Below are positions 48,972 through 57,855 of a stretch of DNA of 64,000 bases, one piece after another. The notes under the pieces were generated by a model. That model saw nothing but the letters and a program-made list of their open reading frames with translations, searched no databases and had not been told where the DNA came from. Positions within the stretch are counted from its first letter, which is position 1. Each line of letters begins with the position of its first letter. The translations under genes were made by a program, and so were the position numbers. Where the stretch lies: positions 310,001 through 374,000 of the forward strand of contig FUZM01000001.1 in assembly GCA_900167925.1 (NCBI GenBank), given 5' to 3'. This stretch comes from Bacteroidales bacterium WCE2008 (GTDB taxonomy: Bacteria > Bacteroidota > Bacteroidia > Bacteroidales > UBA932).

Positions 48972-50147
48972 ATGGTAAGACTAATACTGATGACCGATTT
49001 TACAGAGGCCTTTGCGCACTATCTGCTGCAGGGCATCTATAAATATGCCTCCACTCCCGGAGATTGGATAGTCTGCCGCATGCCGCCGGCCTACAAGGAA
49101 AGGTTCGGTCTGAAGGCAGTCGTGACATGGGCGAAAAAATGGAAAGCCGACGCTATCATCGGCCAGTTCAGTGACACCGACGACGTCTCTCTCTTCCGCA
49201 AGAACGGAATCATCGCCCTTGCGCAGGACTACAAATCACGGTTTTCTGTAATCCCGAACATTACGTCGGACTATTTCGCGACAGGAGCCAAGGCGGCCGA
49301 CTTCTTCATCAAGCGCCGCTACCGGCATTTCGCCTTCTTCGGCTACCGCAACGTCGTCTGGTCCGATGAAAGGTACATGGGCTATCGCCGCCGGCTGGAG
49401 GATCTGGGTATGGAAGTCTCCCCATCCTATCAGGAGCAGGACATATCCGAGCTCTGGCATTATGATGCCGAACCTATCCGCAGATGGCTGGACAGCCTGC
49501 CGAAACCGGTTGCCATCTTCGCCTGTGACGACAATCAGGGCACGAAGCTCATCGAAGTCTGCAACGTCGCCGGCTACAAGGTCCCGGAGGATGTCGCCGT
49601 GCTCGGGGTCGATAACGACGAGACGGTCTGCCAGATGTCATTCCCGCCGCAGTCGAGCATTGTGACTGATATTGTGCAGGGGGGATATGATGCAGCGAAG
49701 CTTATCGATGACATACTTGCCGGCCGGGTAGAACCTTCCGGAGAGACAAATGTCGTCATCCGGCCTCTCTATATCGTCAGTCGCACTTCTACCAATGTCA
49801 TCGCTACCGAAGACGCCGATGTGCAGAAGGTCCTGCGATTCATTTATGACAACGTGCACCGGAAGATAAATGTCGACGACGTGCTCGCCACGGTGCCGAT
49901 GTCGAGGAAACTGCTGGAGATAAGGTTCCGGAAGGCGATGGGGGATTCGATTTACCATTTCATCGGCAAGGTCAAGCTGGAAAGGTTCAGGTCCTATCTC
50001 ATAAACATGGACCGCCCGGTCGGGGAAATAGCCGGGCTTGTCGGGGAGGAGGACCCGAACAATATATTCCGACGGTTCCGAAAAGTTTATGGTTGTACAC
50101 CAATGGAATACAGACGGAAGCATAATTCTCAAAATGCAAGTGATTAA
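48972..50147 (+). CDS. XylR-like regulator: LacI-type sensor domain plus AraC HTH (second copy)
   Basis: 391 residues, paralogous to 41830-42996 along its whole length (LILMTDFTEAFAHYLLQGIY, FFGYRNVVWSDERYMGYRRR, VAIFACDDNQGTKLIEVCNV, VAVLGVDNDETVCQMSFPPQ; HTH around NVDDVLATVPMSRKLLEIRF and GEIAGLVGEEDPNNIFRRFR). It starts 11 nt after a terminator; TAAACTTTG, a near -7 box, ends 2 nt before the ATG, so its mRNA may be leaderless. Its position ahead of the ROK-SusC-SusD genes suggests that it controls them. Its stop codon lies inside the terminator stem that follows. Confidence 0.9.
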   Translation: MVRLILMTDFTEAFAHYLLQGIYKYASTPGDWIVCRMPPAYKERFGLKAVVTWAKKWKADAIIGQFSDTDDVSLFRKNGIIALAQDYKSRFSVIPNITSDYFATGAKAADFFIKRRYRHFAFFGYRNVVWSDERYMGYRRRLEDLGMEVSPSYQEQDISELWHYDAEPIRRWLDSLPKPVAIFACDDNQGTKLIEVCNVAGYKVPEDVAVLGVDNDETVCQMSFPPQSSIVTDIVQGGYDAAKLIDDILAGRVEPSGETNVVIRPLYIVSRTSTNVIATEDADVQKVLRFIYDNVHRKINVDDVLATVPMSRKLLEIRFRKAMGDSIYHFIGKVKLERFRSYLINMDRPVGEIAGLVGEEDPNNIFRRFRKVYGCTPMEYRRKHNSQNASD

Positions 50148-50176
50148 TCCGCAAATTGCAGATTAATCACTTTTTT
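50138..50176 (+). terminator. Terminator whose stem contains the XylR-like stop codon
   Basis: Perfect 12-bp inverted repeat AAGTGATTAATC / GATTAATCACTT, 11-nt loop, then TTTT. The TAA stop (50145-50147) is in the left arm, so translating ribosomes would disrupt the hairpin until release. Confidence 0.8.
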
Positions 50177-50183
50177 CATTATA

Positions 50184-50191
50184 TAACTTTG
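50184..50191 (+). promoter_or_regulatory. Putative -7 box of the ROK-susC-susD operon
   Basis: TAACTTTG, exact consensus, 43 nt before the ROK start and just past the terminator. No clear -33 box; consistent with need for an activator such as the XylR-like proteins. Confidence 0.55.
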
Positions 50192-50234
50192 CGAAGACAT
50201 TTAACACTAATAGTAATCAAGTCAATAGTTTTTT

Positions 50235-51068
50235 ATGTGGTTAGGTATCGATTTGGGCGGAACCAATCTGAGAGTAGGTGTAGTTGATGGATCCGCTGTC
50301 GTGGAAAGCGTTACAGTTCCCTCTATCCCGAAGGAATACTCGCTAGAGTCTTCCATTGGTTATCTTGTCGAAGTGATTCGACCTTTATGTTCATCCGATA
50401 TCAGAGGTATAGGAATTGGTGCGCCTTCGGTGGTGGATGCGGAACAGGGGATTGTTTATGATGTGACGAATATCCCGCAGTGGGTTGAGGTTCCGCTCAA
50501 AGCGATACTCGAAAAAGCCTTCCCTTCAAAGAAAATCAGCGTCAACAATGATTCGAACTGCTTTACTCTTGGCGAACACCGTTTCGGCAAGGGTCGCGGC
50601 ACATCCAGCATGGTCGGAATCACTCTCGGTACCGGCGTGGGCTCGGGAATCATAATTGACGGCAAACTCTATGGCGGCGTCAATACCGGCGCCGGGGAGA
50701 TCGGATGCATTCCGTATCTCGGGAAGACTCTCGAAGACTATTGCGCCAGCAAGTTCTTTACAGAACGTGGCTTGACAGCAAAAGATGCAGCGGAGGCCGC
50801 CAATGGCGGTGATTCTGCTATGATCCGACTCTGGTCCGAATTCGGTCGGCATATGGCATTCCTGGTCGGGGTTGCCATGTATGCTTATGATCCTGAAATG
50901 ATCGTATTCGGCGGCGGTCTGACGAAGGCCGAACCTCTCTTCCGCGATTCCATGAACGAGTCGCTGAAAGATTTTGCGTTCCAGAAGTCTCTCGAAAAAA
51001 TCAGAATCGAGTATTCCGTGCTCAAGGATGTCGCTGTGCTCGGCGCAGCTTCCCTTGTCATGGACTAA
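50235..51068 (+). CDS. ROK-family sugar kinase
   Basis: 277 residues. Phosphate-binding start (LGIDLGGTNLRVGVVDG), GIGIGAPSVVD, VNNDSNCFTLGEHRFGKG (with the catalytic Asp in NND), GITLGTGVGSGIIIDGKLY, and GAGEIGCIPYLGKTLEDYC. The usual Cys-rich zinc site and the His of GEIGH are missing; Cys replaces the His. ROK kinases of this kind phosphorylate glucose, GlcNAc or ManNAc. With a hexosaminidase and a glucosaminidase next door, a GlcNAc or glucosamine kinase is most likely (inferred). Cytoplasmic; cotranscribed with susC 51 nt downstream. Confidence 0.9.
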   Translation: MWLGIDLGGTNLRVGVVDGSAVVESVTVPSIPKEYSLESSIGYLVEVIRPLCSSDIRGIGIGAPSVVDAEQGIVYDVTNIPQWVEVPLKAILEKAFPSKKISVNNDSNCFTLGEHRFGKGRGTSSMVGITLGTGVGSGIIIDGKLYGGVNTGAGEIGCIPYLGKTLEDYCASKFFTERGLTAKDAAEAANGGDSAMIRLWSEFGRHMAFLVGVAMYAYDPEMIVFGGGLTKAEPLFRDSMNESLKDFAFQKSLEKIRIEYSVLKDVAVLGAASLVMD

Positions 51069-51119
51069 ACGATAAGTGGGCAGAACCGAAAACTAATAAA
51101 CCATTAAAAATTTTCTCGT

Positions 51120-54100
51120 ATGAAAAGATTAAGTATTCTAGTACTTTTGGCATTGAGTCCTCTTGGCCTTTTCGCCCAGAACTCGACAGTCAAAGGAACG
51201 ATCACTGATGCAGGATCTGGCGAGCCATTGCCGTTTGCGACAGTGGTCGTCAATGGCACCTCTAACTGGACCACCTCTGATAAGGATGGTCTTTATTCTA
51301 TCGAAGCTGCGTCAAACGCAGTCATTTCCGTTTCGCTCCTCGGCTATGCCACAGTCGAAGAGAATGTCAACGGCAGAACTAAAGTCGACTTCGCTCTCAT
51401 TCCGGAATTTGACCAGCTTACCGAAACCGTCGTAGTCGGATACGGCGTACAGCAGAAAAAACTCGTGACAGGATCCACAATCCAGGTCAAGGGTGATGAA
51501 CTTATGAAAATGAGCCAGAATTCTGCTCTTGGAGCTCTCCAGAGCCAGACTCCTGGTGTCAATATCACACAGAATTCAGGTCAGCCGGGCCAGGGCTTCA
51601 AGGTAAATATCCGTGGTATCGGTACTATCGGTGACTCAGAGCCTCTCTACGTTATCGACGGCGTGCCGGGCGGAGATATAAACGCTCTCAACCCTTCGGA
51701 TATCGAGTCTATCGATGTCCTCAAGGATGCGGCTACAGCAGCCATCTACGGTTCACGTGCTGCCAACGGCGTCGTGCTTGTCACCACAAAGCAGGGCAAG
51801 GAAGGCCGTGTCATCACCTCTTACGATGGATATGTGGGTATGCAGTATATCGCAAATATGCCGAAACTCTGCAACGCCCAGCAGTATATCCAGCTCCAGG
51901 ACCTTGCAAATACCAATTCCGGATCTCCAGTATATGACTGGGCCACCCTTCTTCCTTCCAAACTTTATCAGTCGGTTCTCGACGGCAGCTGGAAAGGAAC
52001 CAACTGGGTCGAGGAAATGTACAACAAAGGCGCCCTCACCCAGAACCATTCTATCAATGTCACAGGCGGTTCCCAGGATATGAAATACTCTCTCGGTCTT
52101 TCTTACACAGGCCAGGACGGCGTCCTCGGTTACAACAAGATCGAGCCTGTCAATGCGGAATACAGAAGATATACTCTCCGTATCAACTCTGATATCGTTG
52201 TCAAGAGAATCCATGGTCTTGAAGTCCTCAAAGTCGGCGAGACCCTCAACGGAAGCTACGGCACCAACAACGGTATCGCAGAAGGTGACATCTACTGGAA
52301 CTCTCTCCACAATGCCATCACTGCCAACCCTCTCCTTCCTGTCTATACTTACGACGAGCAGGGTAATGTCACAGGTTTCTATGACGAGGCTGCCCGCGAT
52401 GCAGAAGGATGGGAATTCGATGGTAATGCAAAGCATCCTCTCGGTATGGATTATTACACCAGCCGCGGACGTAATACCCGCAAATCGTATAACCTCCAGA
52501 CCAGCGTATATGCCGAGGTTCAGCCAATCAAGGATCTCAAGTTCAAGACCCAGTTCGGCTATAAGATGTCAGGTTCGAGCAGTCGTTCATATACTATGCT
52601 CTATAGACTTTCCAGCGGTCAGTACAGCGACAATGACGAAATCGGTCAGGGTATGAGTCTGAGACATGGATATATCTGGGAGAATACTCTCTCATATAAA
52701 TTCTCCATCAAGGACCAGCATGTCTTCGATGTCGTGCTTGGTCTCTCATTCGAGAAAAGCGGTTTCGGCGAGAAGGTAGAAGGCTCCGGCTTCAACTCCA
52801 TCTTCCCTAACGACTTTGACAGGGCATATCTCAACAATGCAAGACCAAAAGCTCTGAACCAGTTCGAGATTGCAGGACGTCCTCATACGATCAATGCTAT
52901 CGAATCATACTTCGGACGTATCAACTACGCATATAAAGACACCTATCTATTCTCGTTCATTCTCCGTAGAGATGGATCGTCCAACTTCGGCAAAGGTTAC
53001 AAATACGGTTATTTCCCTTCTCTCTCAGCAGGCTGGATTATTTCAAATGAGCCATGGATGGAAGGAACTTCCGGCTGGCTCAACTTCCTCAAGCTCAGAG
53101 GCGGATGGGGTCAGAACGGAAACCAGCAGATCGATCCGTTCCAGTACCTTACCACCATCATGCTCTCTTCAGACGCCGGCTACTATTTCGGCAATAAGGC
53201 CGTACCTACGACAGGAGCTGTTCCAGACGTTCTCGGTAACCCTGTAATCAGCTGGGAGACTTCGGAGCAGTCCAGCATCGGTATTGACGCGAGATTCCTC
53301 AACTCAGCTCTCGGAGTTACTGTCGACGGTTATATCAAGGATACTAGAGACTGGCTTGTAAAGGCACCTATCGTCAAAATGGGCTTCGAAGCCCCTTATG
53401 TAAATGGTGGAGCAGTACGTAACTCAGGTGTAGAACTTGCGATAGACTATGGTAAATATACAGGCGAATTTAACTATGGCATAAAGGTCAACGGCGCTTA
53501 TAACAAGAACAAGGTTACAAAGATCGATAACGGAGAGGGCATAATCCACGGTAAGCGCAACGTCCTCAGCCAGGGTACTTCCGAAATGTACCGTGCCCAG
53601 GTAGGTTACCCTATCGGCTTCTTCTATGGCTACAAGACCGCCGGTATCTTCCAGAACGATGCCCAGGTTGCAGCGACCGCTGTCAAGTATGAGGATGCCA
53701 AGCCGGGCGACGTGATCTTCGTCGACACTGACGGCGATGGCGCTATAACCGAAGAGGACCGCACCATGATCGGTAATCCTCACCCTGATTTCACCACAGG
53801 TATCAATCTCTGGTTCTCATACAAAGGCTTCGACCTGAACATTTCGGGTCATGGCGCATTTGGCCAGCAGATTGCCAAGTCTTACCGTTCATTCTTCGAC
53901 AGCCCACGCGAGAACTACACGACCGATTTCCTTGACTGCTGGCACGGCGAAGGTACCTCTAACAGGTATCCTACCCTTACCCTTTGCAACGACAGGAACT
54001 GGTCCAACATCTCTGATATCTATATTGAAAACGGAGACTTCTTCAAGATCTCCAACGTTACTATCGGATACGACTTCAGCAAACTTATCAGGAAGTCCAT

Positions 54101-54275
54101 CTTCAGCAAGGCCCGCGTCTACCTCGCAGCCCAGAACCTCTACACCTTCACCGGCTATTCAGGAATGGATCCTGAGATCGGTTATGGCTTCGATGAGAGT
54201 TGGGTATCAGGTATCGATCTCGGCTATTATCCGGGTGCAAGAACCTACATGATTGGCGTTAACCTTCAATTCTAG
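51120..54275 (+). CDS. SusC/RagA TonB-dependent glycan importer (second locus)
   Basis: 1051 residues. Signal peptide (MKRLSILVLLALSPLGLFAQ), carboxypeptidase-like beta domain (about 22-98; GEPLPFATVVVNGTSNWTTS), plug (about 110-225; LQSQTPGVNITQNSGQPGQG, PLYVIDGVPGGD), then the barrel that ends YMIGVNLQF. Outer-membrane import of an oligosaccharide by TonB. It follows the ROK kinase and is 6 nt ahead of susD. Cargo probably the hexosamine glycan trimmed by the upstream enzymes (inferred). Confidence 0.95.
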   Translation: MKRLSILVLLALSPLGLFAQNSTVKGTITDAGSGEPLPFATVVVNGTSNWTTSDKDGLYSIEAASNAVISVSLLGYATVEENVNGRTKVDFALIPEFDQLTETVVVGYGVQQKKLVTGSTIQVKGDELMKMSQNSALGALQSQTPGVNITQNSGQPGQGFKVNIRGIGTIGDSEPLYVIDGVPGGDINALNPSDIESIDVLKDAATAAIYGSRAANGVVLVTTKQGKEGRVITSYDGYVGMQYIANMPKLCNAQQYIQLQDLANTNSGSPVYDWATLLPSKLYQSVLDGSWKGTNWVEEMYNKGALTQNHSINVTGGSQDMKYSLGLSYTGQDGVLGYNKIEPVNAEYRRYTLRINSDIVVKRIHGLEVLKVGETLNGSYGTNNGIAEGDIYWNSLHNAITANPLLPVYTYDEQGNVTGFYDEAARDAEGWEFDGNAKHPLGMDYYTSRGRNTRKSYNLQTSVYAEVQPIKDLKFKTQFGYKMSGSSSRSYTMLYRLSSGQYSDNDEIGQGMSLRHGYIWENTLSYKFSIKDQHVFDVVLGLSFEKSGFGEKVEGSGFNSIFPNDFDRAYLNNARPKALNQFEIAGRPHTINAIESYFGRINYAYKDTYLFSFILRRDGSSNFGKGYKYGYFPSLSAGWIISNEPWMEGTSGWLNFLKLRGGWGQNGNQQIDPFQYLTTIMLSSDAGYYFGNKAVPTTGAVPDVLGNPVISWETSEQSSIGIDARFLNSALGVTVDGYIKDTRDWLVKAPIVKMGFEAPYVNGGAVRNSGVELAIDYGKYTGEFNYGIKVNGAYNKNKVTKIDNGEGIIHGKRNVLSQGTSEMYRAQVGYPIGFFYGYKTAGIFQNDAQVAATAVKYEDAKPGDVIFVDTDGDGAITEEDRTMIGNPHPDFTTGINLWFSYKGFDLNISGHGAFGQQIAKSYRSFFDSPRENYTTDFLDCWHGEGTSNRYPTLTLCNDRNWSNISDIYIENGDFFKISNVTIGYDFSKLIRKSIFSKARVYLAAQNLYTFTGYSGMDPEIGYGFDESWVSGIDLGYYPGARTYMIGVNLQF

Positions 54276-54281
54276 TTCATT

Positions 54282-56060
54282 ATGAAAAATTATTTGAAAA
54301 ATATATTGACCGTATCCTGCATTGCACTCGCATTTACCGGTTGCAAAGACTTCCTTGATACGGAAAACTATATCGATACTAATACAGAAACCTTCCCGGC
54401 TTCGGAAACTGATGCAATCCAGCTGGTTACCGGTATCTACTCCGCCCTCAACGGTTCGGTATATGAGCCGAGCGCATCCTACTGGATGGTCGCAATGATT
54501 GCTTCCGATGAATGTTACGGCGGTGGCGGTATCGACGACTACGACTGCCAGGCAGACGACCACCTGCTCTATTATGAACCGGACGTCCATGGCGACTACT
54601 GGAGCGAATTCATCGCCGGAGTGACACGTGCCAACATGGCCATCGAGAGTCTCGAGAAAGTCGAGAACGAAGAACTCCGCAACCAGCTTCTGGGCGAGGC
54701 CTACTTCCTCCGTTCATACTTCCTTTTCGAGCTTACCCAGTGCTTCGGAGAAATTCCTGTCTTGAAAGAAGTTCCTAAGAGAGTGGAAGATGCCGTTCTT
54801 CCTAATCCTTCTTCAATCGAGGAAATCTACGGCACTATCGCCGCCGGTCTCAAGAAGGCAATCGAAATCATGCCTTCCAAGAAATGGAACGAGTGCATCT
54901 CCGGTCTCCGTCACGTAACCAAGTGGGACGCCGAAGGTATCCTCGCAAGAGTATATCTCTTCTACACCGGTTTCTATGGTGACAAGAACGGCACTACTCT
55001 TACAACCCTTCCTCTCGTAGACCTTGAAACAGGAGAACTCTCTTCAGAGACTCTCGGCAAGGACTATGTGATCAGCAAACTTGAAGACTGTATCGACAAT
55101 TCTGGCCATAGCCTCGTGAGCGACTTCCGCCTCCAGTGGTCATATACCAACTCTGCGACAAAGGCTGACTATCCTTATGCCCAGACTGTTGACGGAACAT
55201 GGATCATCGATGCGGAAAACCCTGAGGAAATGTTCAGCATCTGCTGCACCAACCTCGCTTCTTCATCACGTTTCTGCAACAAGTACGACCAGTACCTCGG
55301 TGTCCGCAAGCGCTCCAACTGGGAGGTCAACGCCTTCCCGTTCGGCCGTGGATACGGATGGGCTACAGTCAACCCATATGTATGGAAACAGTGGGATATC
55401 GAGGAGCCGGGCGACCTCCGCAAGGTGGCTTCAATCTACAACTACGAAGACGAATGCGTTCCTGCATCCGCATATACCTGGGGTAACGACCAGCAGTATG
55501 AAGAGACCGGACTCTGGCAGAAGAAATACCAGACATGGGGCGCCATGGTCGATGGCAAATTCTTCTATGAATTCTCATCTATTCCTGAGTACGGCGGAAC
55601 AGGTACCGACCTCGGCCGCGGCCACTCTCCTCAGAACATCCAGCTTCTCCGCTTCGCTGACGTGCTCCTGATGCACTCCGAGCTTACCAGGACCGTGGAA
55701 GGCATCAACAAGGTGCGCGCAAGGGTCAACCTCGCCCCTATAGGCGCTTACACCGATGACGCCCTCCGCATGGAGAGAAAGCACGAGCTTGCATTCGAAG
55801 CTGTCAGATGGGGAGATATGAGACGTTATGGCAAGGCCTATGCAATCGCAGCCCTCGAGACCCAGCTCGGCCATGAAATCAGGAATGCCGGTGGTAAAAC
55901 CGTCATGAAAGATCAGGGTGCAGGCTACAAGGCCCGCTACGAGGCAACCTACGGCTTTAGGCCGATCCCTCAGTCCCAGATCCTTCTTTCCAATGGCGCT
56001 CTCAAACAGAACGCCGGCTGGACCGACGCCGCCTCTGCACAGTACCAGGGCTGGAAATAG
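54282..56060 (+). CDS. SusD/RagB surface glycan-binding lipoprotein (second locus)
   Basis: 592 residues. Lipobox FTGC after MKNYLKNILTVSCIALA, then the family start KDFLDTENYIDTNTETFPAS. The TPR region includes LLGEAYFLRSYFLFELTQCF; the C-terminal block has LLRFADVLLMHSELTRTVEG and MERKHELAFEAVRWGDMRRY, and ends with IPQSQILLSNGALKQNAGW. Lid and binding protein for the SusC partner 6 nt upstream. No third binding lipoprotein follows; instead a terminator closes the operon. Confidence 0.95.
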   Translation: MKNYLKNILTVSCIALAFTGCKDFLDTENYIDTNTETFPASETDAIQLVTGIYSALNGSVYEPSASYWMVAMIASDECYGGGGIDDYDCQADDHLLYYEPDVHGDYWSEFIAGVTRANMAIESLEKVENEELRNQLLGEAYFLRSYFLFELTQCFGEIPVLKEVPKRVEDAVLPNPSSIEEIYGTIAAGLKKAIEIMPSKKWNECISGLRHVTKWDAEGILARVYLFYTGFYGDKNGTTLTTLPLVDLETGELSSETLGKDYVISKLEDCIDNSGHSLVSDFRLQWSYTNSATKADYPYAQTVDGTWIIDAENPEEMFSICCTNLASSSRFCNKYDQYLGVRKRSNWEVNAFPFGRGYGWATVNPYVWKQWDIEEPGDLRKVASIYNYEDECVPASAYTWGNDQQYEETGLWQKKYQTWGAMVDGKFFYEFSSIPEYGGTGTDLGRGHSPQNIQLLRFADVLLMHSELTRTVEGINKVRARVNLAPIGAYTDDALRMERKHELAFEAVRWGDMRRYGKAYAIAALETQLGHEIRNAGGKTVMKDQGAGYKARYEATYGFRPIPQSQILLSNGALKQNAGWTDAASAQYQGWK

Positions 56061-56075
56061 TCAATGCATAAAAAT

Positions 56076-56110
56076 CGCCGGGCAAACCTTGATGGCTTGT
56101 CCGGTGTTTT
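56076..56110 (+). terminator. Terminator of the second SusCD operon
   Basis: A 13-position stem with two G-T pairs and one mismatch (CGCCGGGCAAACC / GGCTTGTCCGGTG, 5-nt loop), followed by TTTTAATTTATT. Confidence 0.78.
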
Positions 56111-56143
56111 AATTTATTAATAACAACTACTACTAATTTAATT

Positions 56144-57505
56144 ATGAAAAAAACGTTACTCTTCGTTCTTATGGCGTTTCTTGTTGCGTCATGTGGAAAG
56201 GAAATGATTCTCGAGAATCCTGTAGAGACAATGGAATCTAAGCAAAACTCGGAGTTATCCGAGACGGAGCAGACAGCTGTCCGGGATTCAATGGTCCCTG
56301 TAATCATGGACACCAACTCTGTTTTATTTGATCTTATGCAGAGAAAAAAGAACGAACCTTCAACTAAGGCTTCTTCATACGAAGAAGATGAGTGGGGCAG
56401 GCAGGGATTGTCTGATGCATTATTTGATCTGCGTGATGTACCTGTTTATATTCTCGTCAATGATAACGCAGGTGGCAGATATCTGACGGCTAAAAGAGAC
56501 TGGATCCATAAATGGTATGAGTTCCATCGTCGGTATTTTTCTATACCTGCGACTTTTGAAATGACTTCGGAAGTCCCTTGGAATGATGTTGAGGCAAAGG
56601 TTTTCTATCTGACTTATATTCCTCTTGTCGGACAATATGGTCTCAAAACATACTTTGAGGGGAATGAATTCTATATGGCAGTAGGTGCAAAATCTTCAAA
56701 TCCGAATGATTATTATCTATATGCCGAGGAAGGAGGCTCTAGCTATGAGGGCTCGTTCTCGTTGACTCCGGTCGATGGAGACTCTTTCTATATTGAGTCT
56801 AACATTGTTGGTAGTGATGATCCGAAGAATCCGACAACTTGGAATGTGTGGAATTATGTGTTGGAGGCAAAGAATAGTGAAGCTCATTTTGGTAAAAACT
56901 TATATAGAAGTAACCAACAGTTTACGATTGTTCCGCAGGGAGAATATGTCGTAGAAAGGATAGAATACAAGCTTGATGGCACAGCTCTCGTTGAGCAGCT
57001 TCCGGACTTTATTGCAACCTGGCAATCAACTAACAATACATCAGTAGCTCAGCAGACGACAACGAGTTTCAACGAGACTGCATCAAAAACATCTTCCTTT
57101 AGTAATAATATGGGCGTGTCTGTGCAAGTCTCAGCCAAGTTTAATTGCGGAATTCCTTGTATTGTTGGTGGGGAGATTAGTACAACCTTGACCGGCTCTT
57201 ATAGCCGCACATGGGGAGAGAGTACTACAACTACCGATACGAGAAACTATAATTTCCCGGTGACCATTCCGCCTCATAGCAGGGTTGAAGCCACGGCTCG
57301 CGTAACGCGACATAAAATGAATGTGAGATATACTGCTTATCTTAAGAATCCGTCAACCGGCAAACAGTTGAGGATTAATGGTATTTGGGAAGGTGTTGAT
57401 TGTACCGACATAGAAACTTCGTATTCTCAGTTTGAACTTGCGACAAATAAGTTAATCAAAGAAGTGAAAATGAAAGGTGTCCCAAAGACCAGAGTTAGCT
57501 TGTAA
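56144..57505 (+). CDS. Lipoprotein resembling aerolysin/ETX-MTX2 pore-forming proteins
   Basis: 453 residues with lipobox VASC after MKKTLLFVLMAFL. Residues about 90-270 form a beta-rich domain with a lectin-like feel (VYILVNDNAGGRYLTAKRDW; QFTIVPQGEYVVERIEYKLD). From residue about 290 the sequence turns into long Ser/Thr-rich alternating strands (TTTSFNETASKTSSFSNNMG, GEISTTLTGSYSRTWGESTT), then IPPHSRVEATARVTRHKMNV RYTAYL, the pattern of the pore module of aerolysin-like proteins. It is visibly AT-richer than its neighbours, suggesting recent gain. Next gene is a giant RHS protein. Pore formation is a prediction; an adhesin with long hairpins is the alternative. Confidence 0.78.
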   Translation: MKKTLLFVLMAFLVASCGKEMILENPVETMESKQNSELSETEQTAVRDSMVPVIMDTNSVLFDLMQRKKNEPSTKASSYEEDEWGRQGLSDALFDLRDVPVYILVNDNAGGRYLTAKRDWIHKWYEFHRRYFSIPATFEMTSEVPWNDVEAKVFYLTYIPLVGQYGLKTYFEGNEFYMAVGAKSSNPNDYYLYAEEGGSSYEGSFSLTPVDGDSFYIESNIVGSDDPKNPTTWNVWNYVLEAKNSEAHFGKNLYRSNQQFTIVPQGEYVVERIEYKLDGTALVEQLPDFIATWQSTNNTSVAQQTTTSFNETASKTSSFSNNMGVSVQVSAKFNCGIPCIVGGEISTTLTGSYSRTWGESTTTTDTRNYNFPVTIPPHSRVEATARVTRHKMNVRYTAYLKNPSTGKQLRINGIWEGVDCTDIETSYSQFELATNKLIKEVKMKGVPKTRVSL

Positions 57506-57855
57506 TTACCTGCATGGATTTCAGTCAACTGGCGTCTTGTATACTTTTTTTAGTAAACTCGTGAAAGTCCACCTCGACATGTCGAAGGACAAATGTATAT
57601 ATACAGCGTGAACAATAATGCTCCGATTGTATATTCTTTCATCTTCAGGAACTCAAAACTGATCATGATTCATGAAGATGAGCATTTCCAATCTGAGAAT
57701 TGTACGATCCACACCGGCGGACTTGATCCTTGGAAAGTCGCCAGAAAATGCACTGAAGCCCATTAACTAAGCATAGATACTAGTGCAACCCGGGGTTCTT
57801 CATGTCTCCCGGAGTGTTTCTTTAAATAGGATTAAGAAAATAATATAACACTAAC
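57506..57855. other. 350-bp AT-rich gap between the pore-like lipoprotein and RHS genes
   Basis: Apart from the 57-codon frame at 57593-57766, I see only a weak hairpin (CCGGG/CCCGG arms near 57798-57818, followed by GTGTTTCTTT) that could end the upstream transcript. No TAnnTTTG box precedes the RHS start. Confidence 0.4.
57593..57766 (+). CDS. Possible small protein or gene remnant, 57 aa
   Basis: ATG 57593 opens a 57-codon frame (begins MYIYSVNNNAPIVYSFIF, ends GLDPWKVARKCTEAH). It has no signal peptide and no family that I recognise. The composition is protein-like (aromatics in strands, then a mixed-charge tail), and a short in-frame fragment in another frame just upstream (VKVHLDMSKDKCIYT) suggests it may be the remains of a longer, frameshifted gene. 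It lies in the AT-rich island before the RHS gene. Low confidence. Confidence 0.3.
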   Translation: MYIYSVNNNAPIVYSFIFRNSKLIMIHEDEHFQSENCTIHTGGLDPWKVARKCTEAH

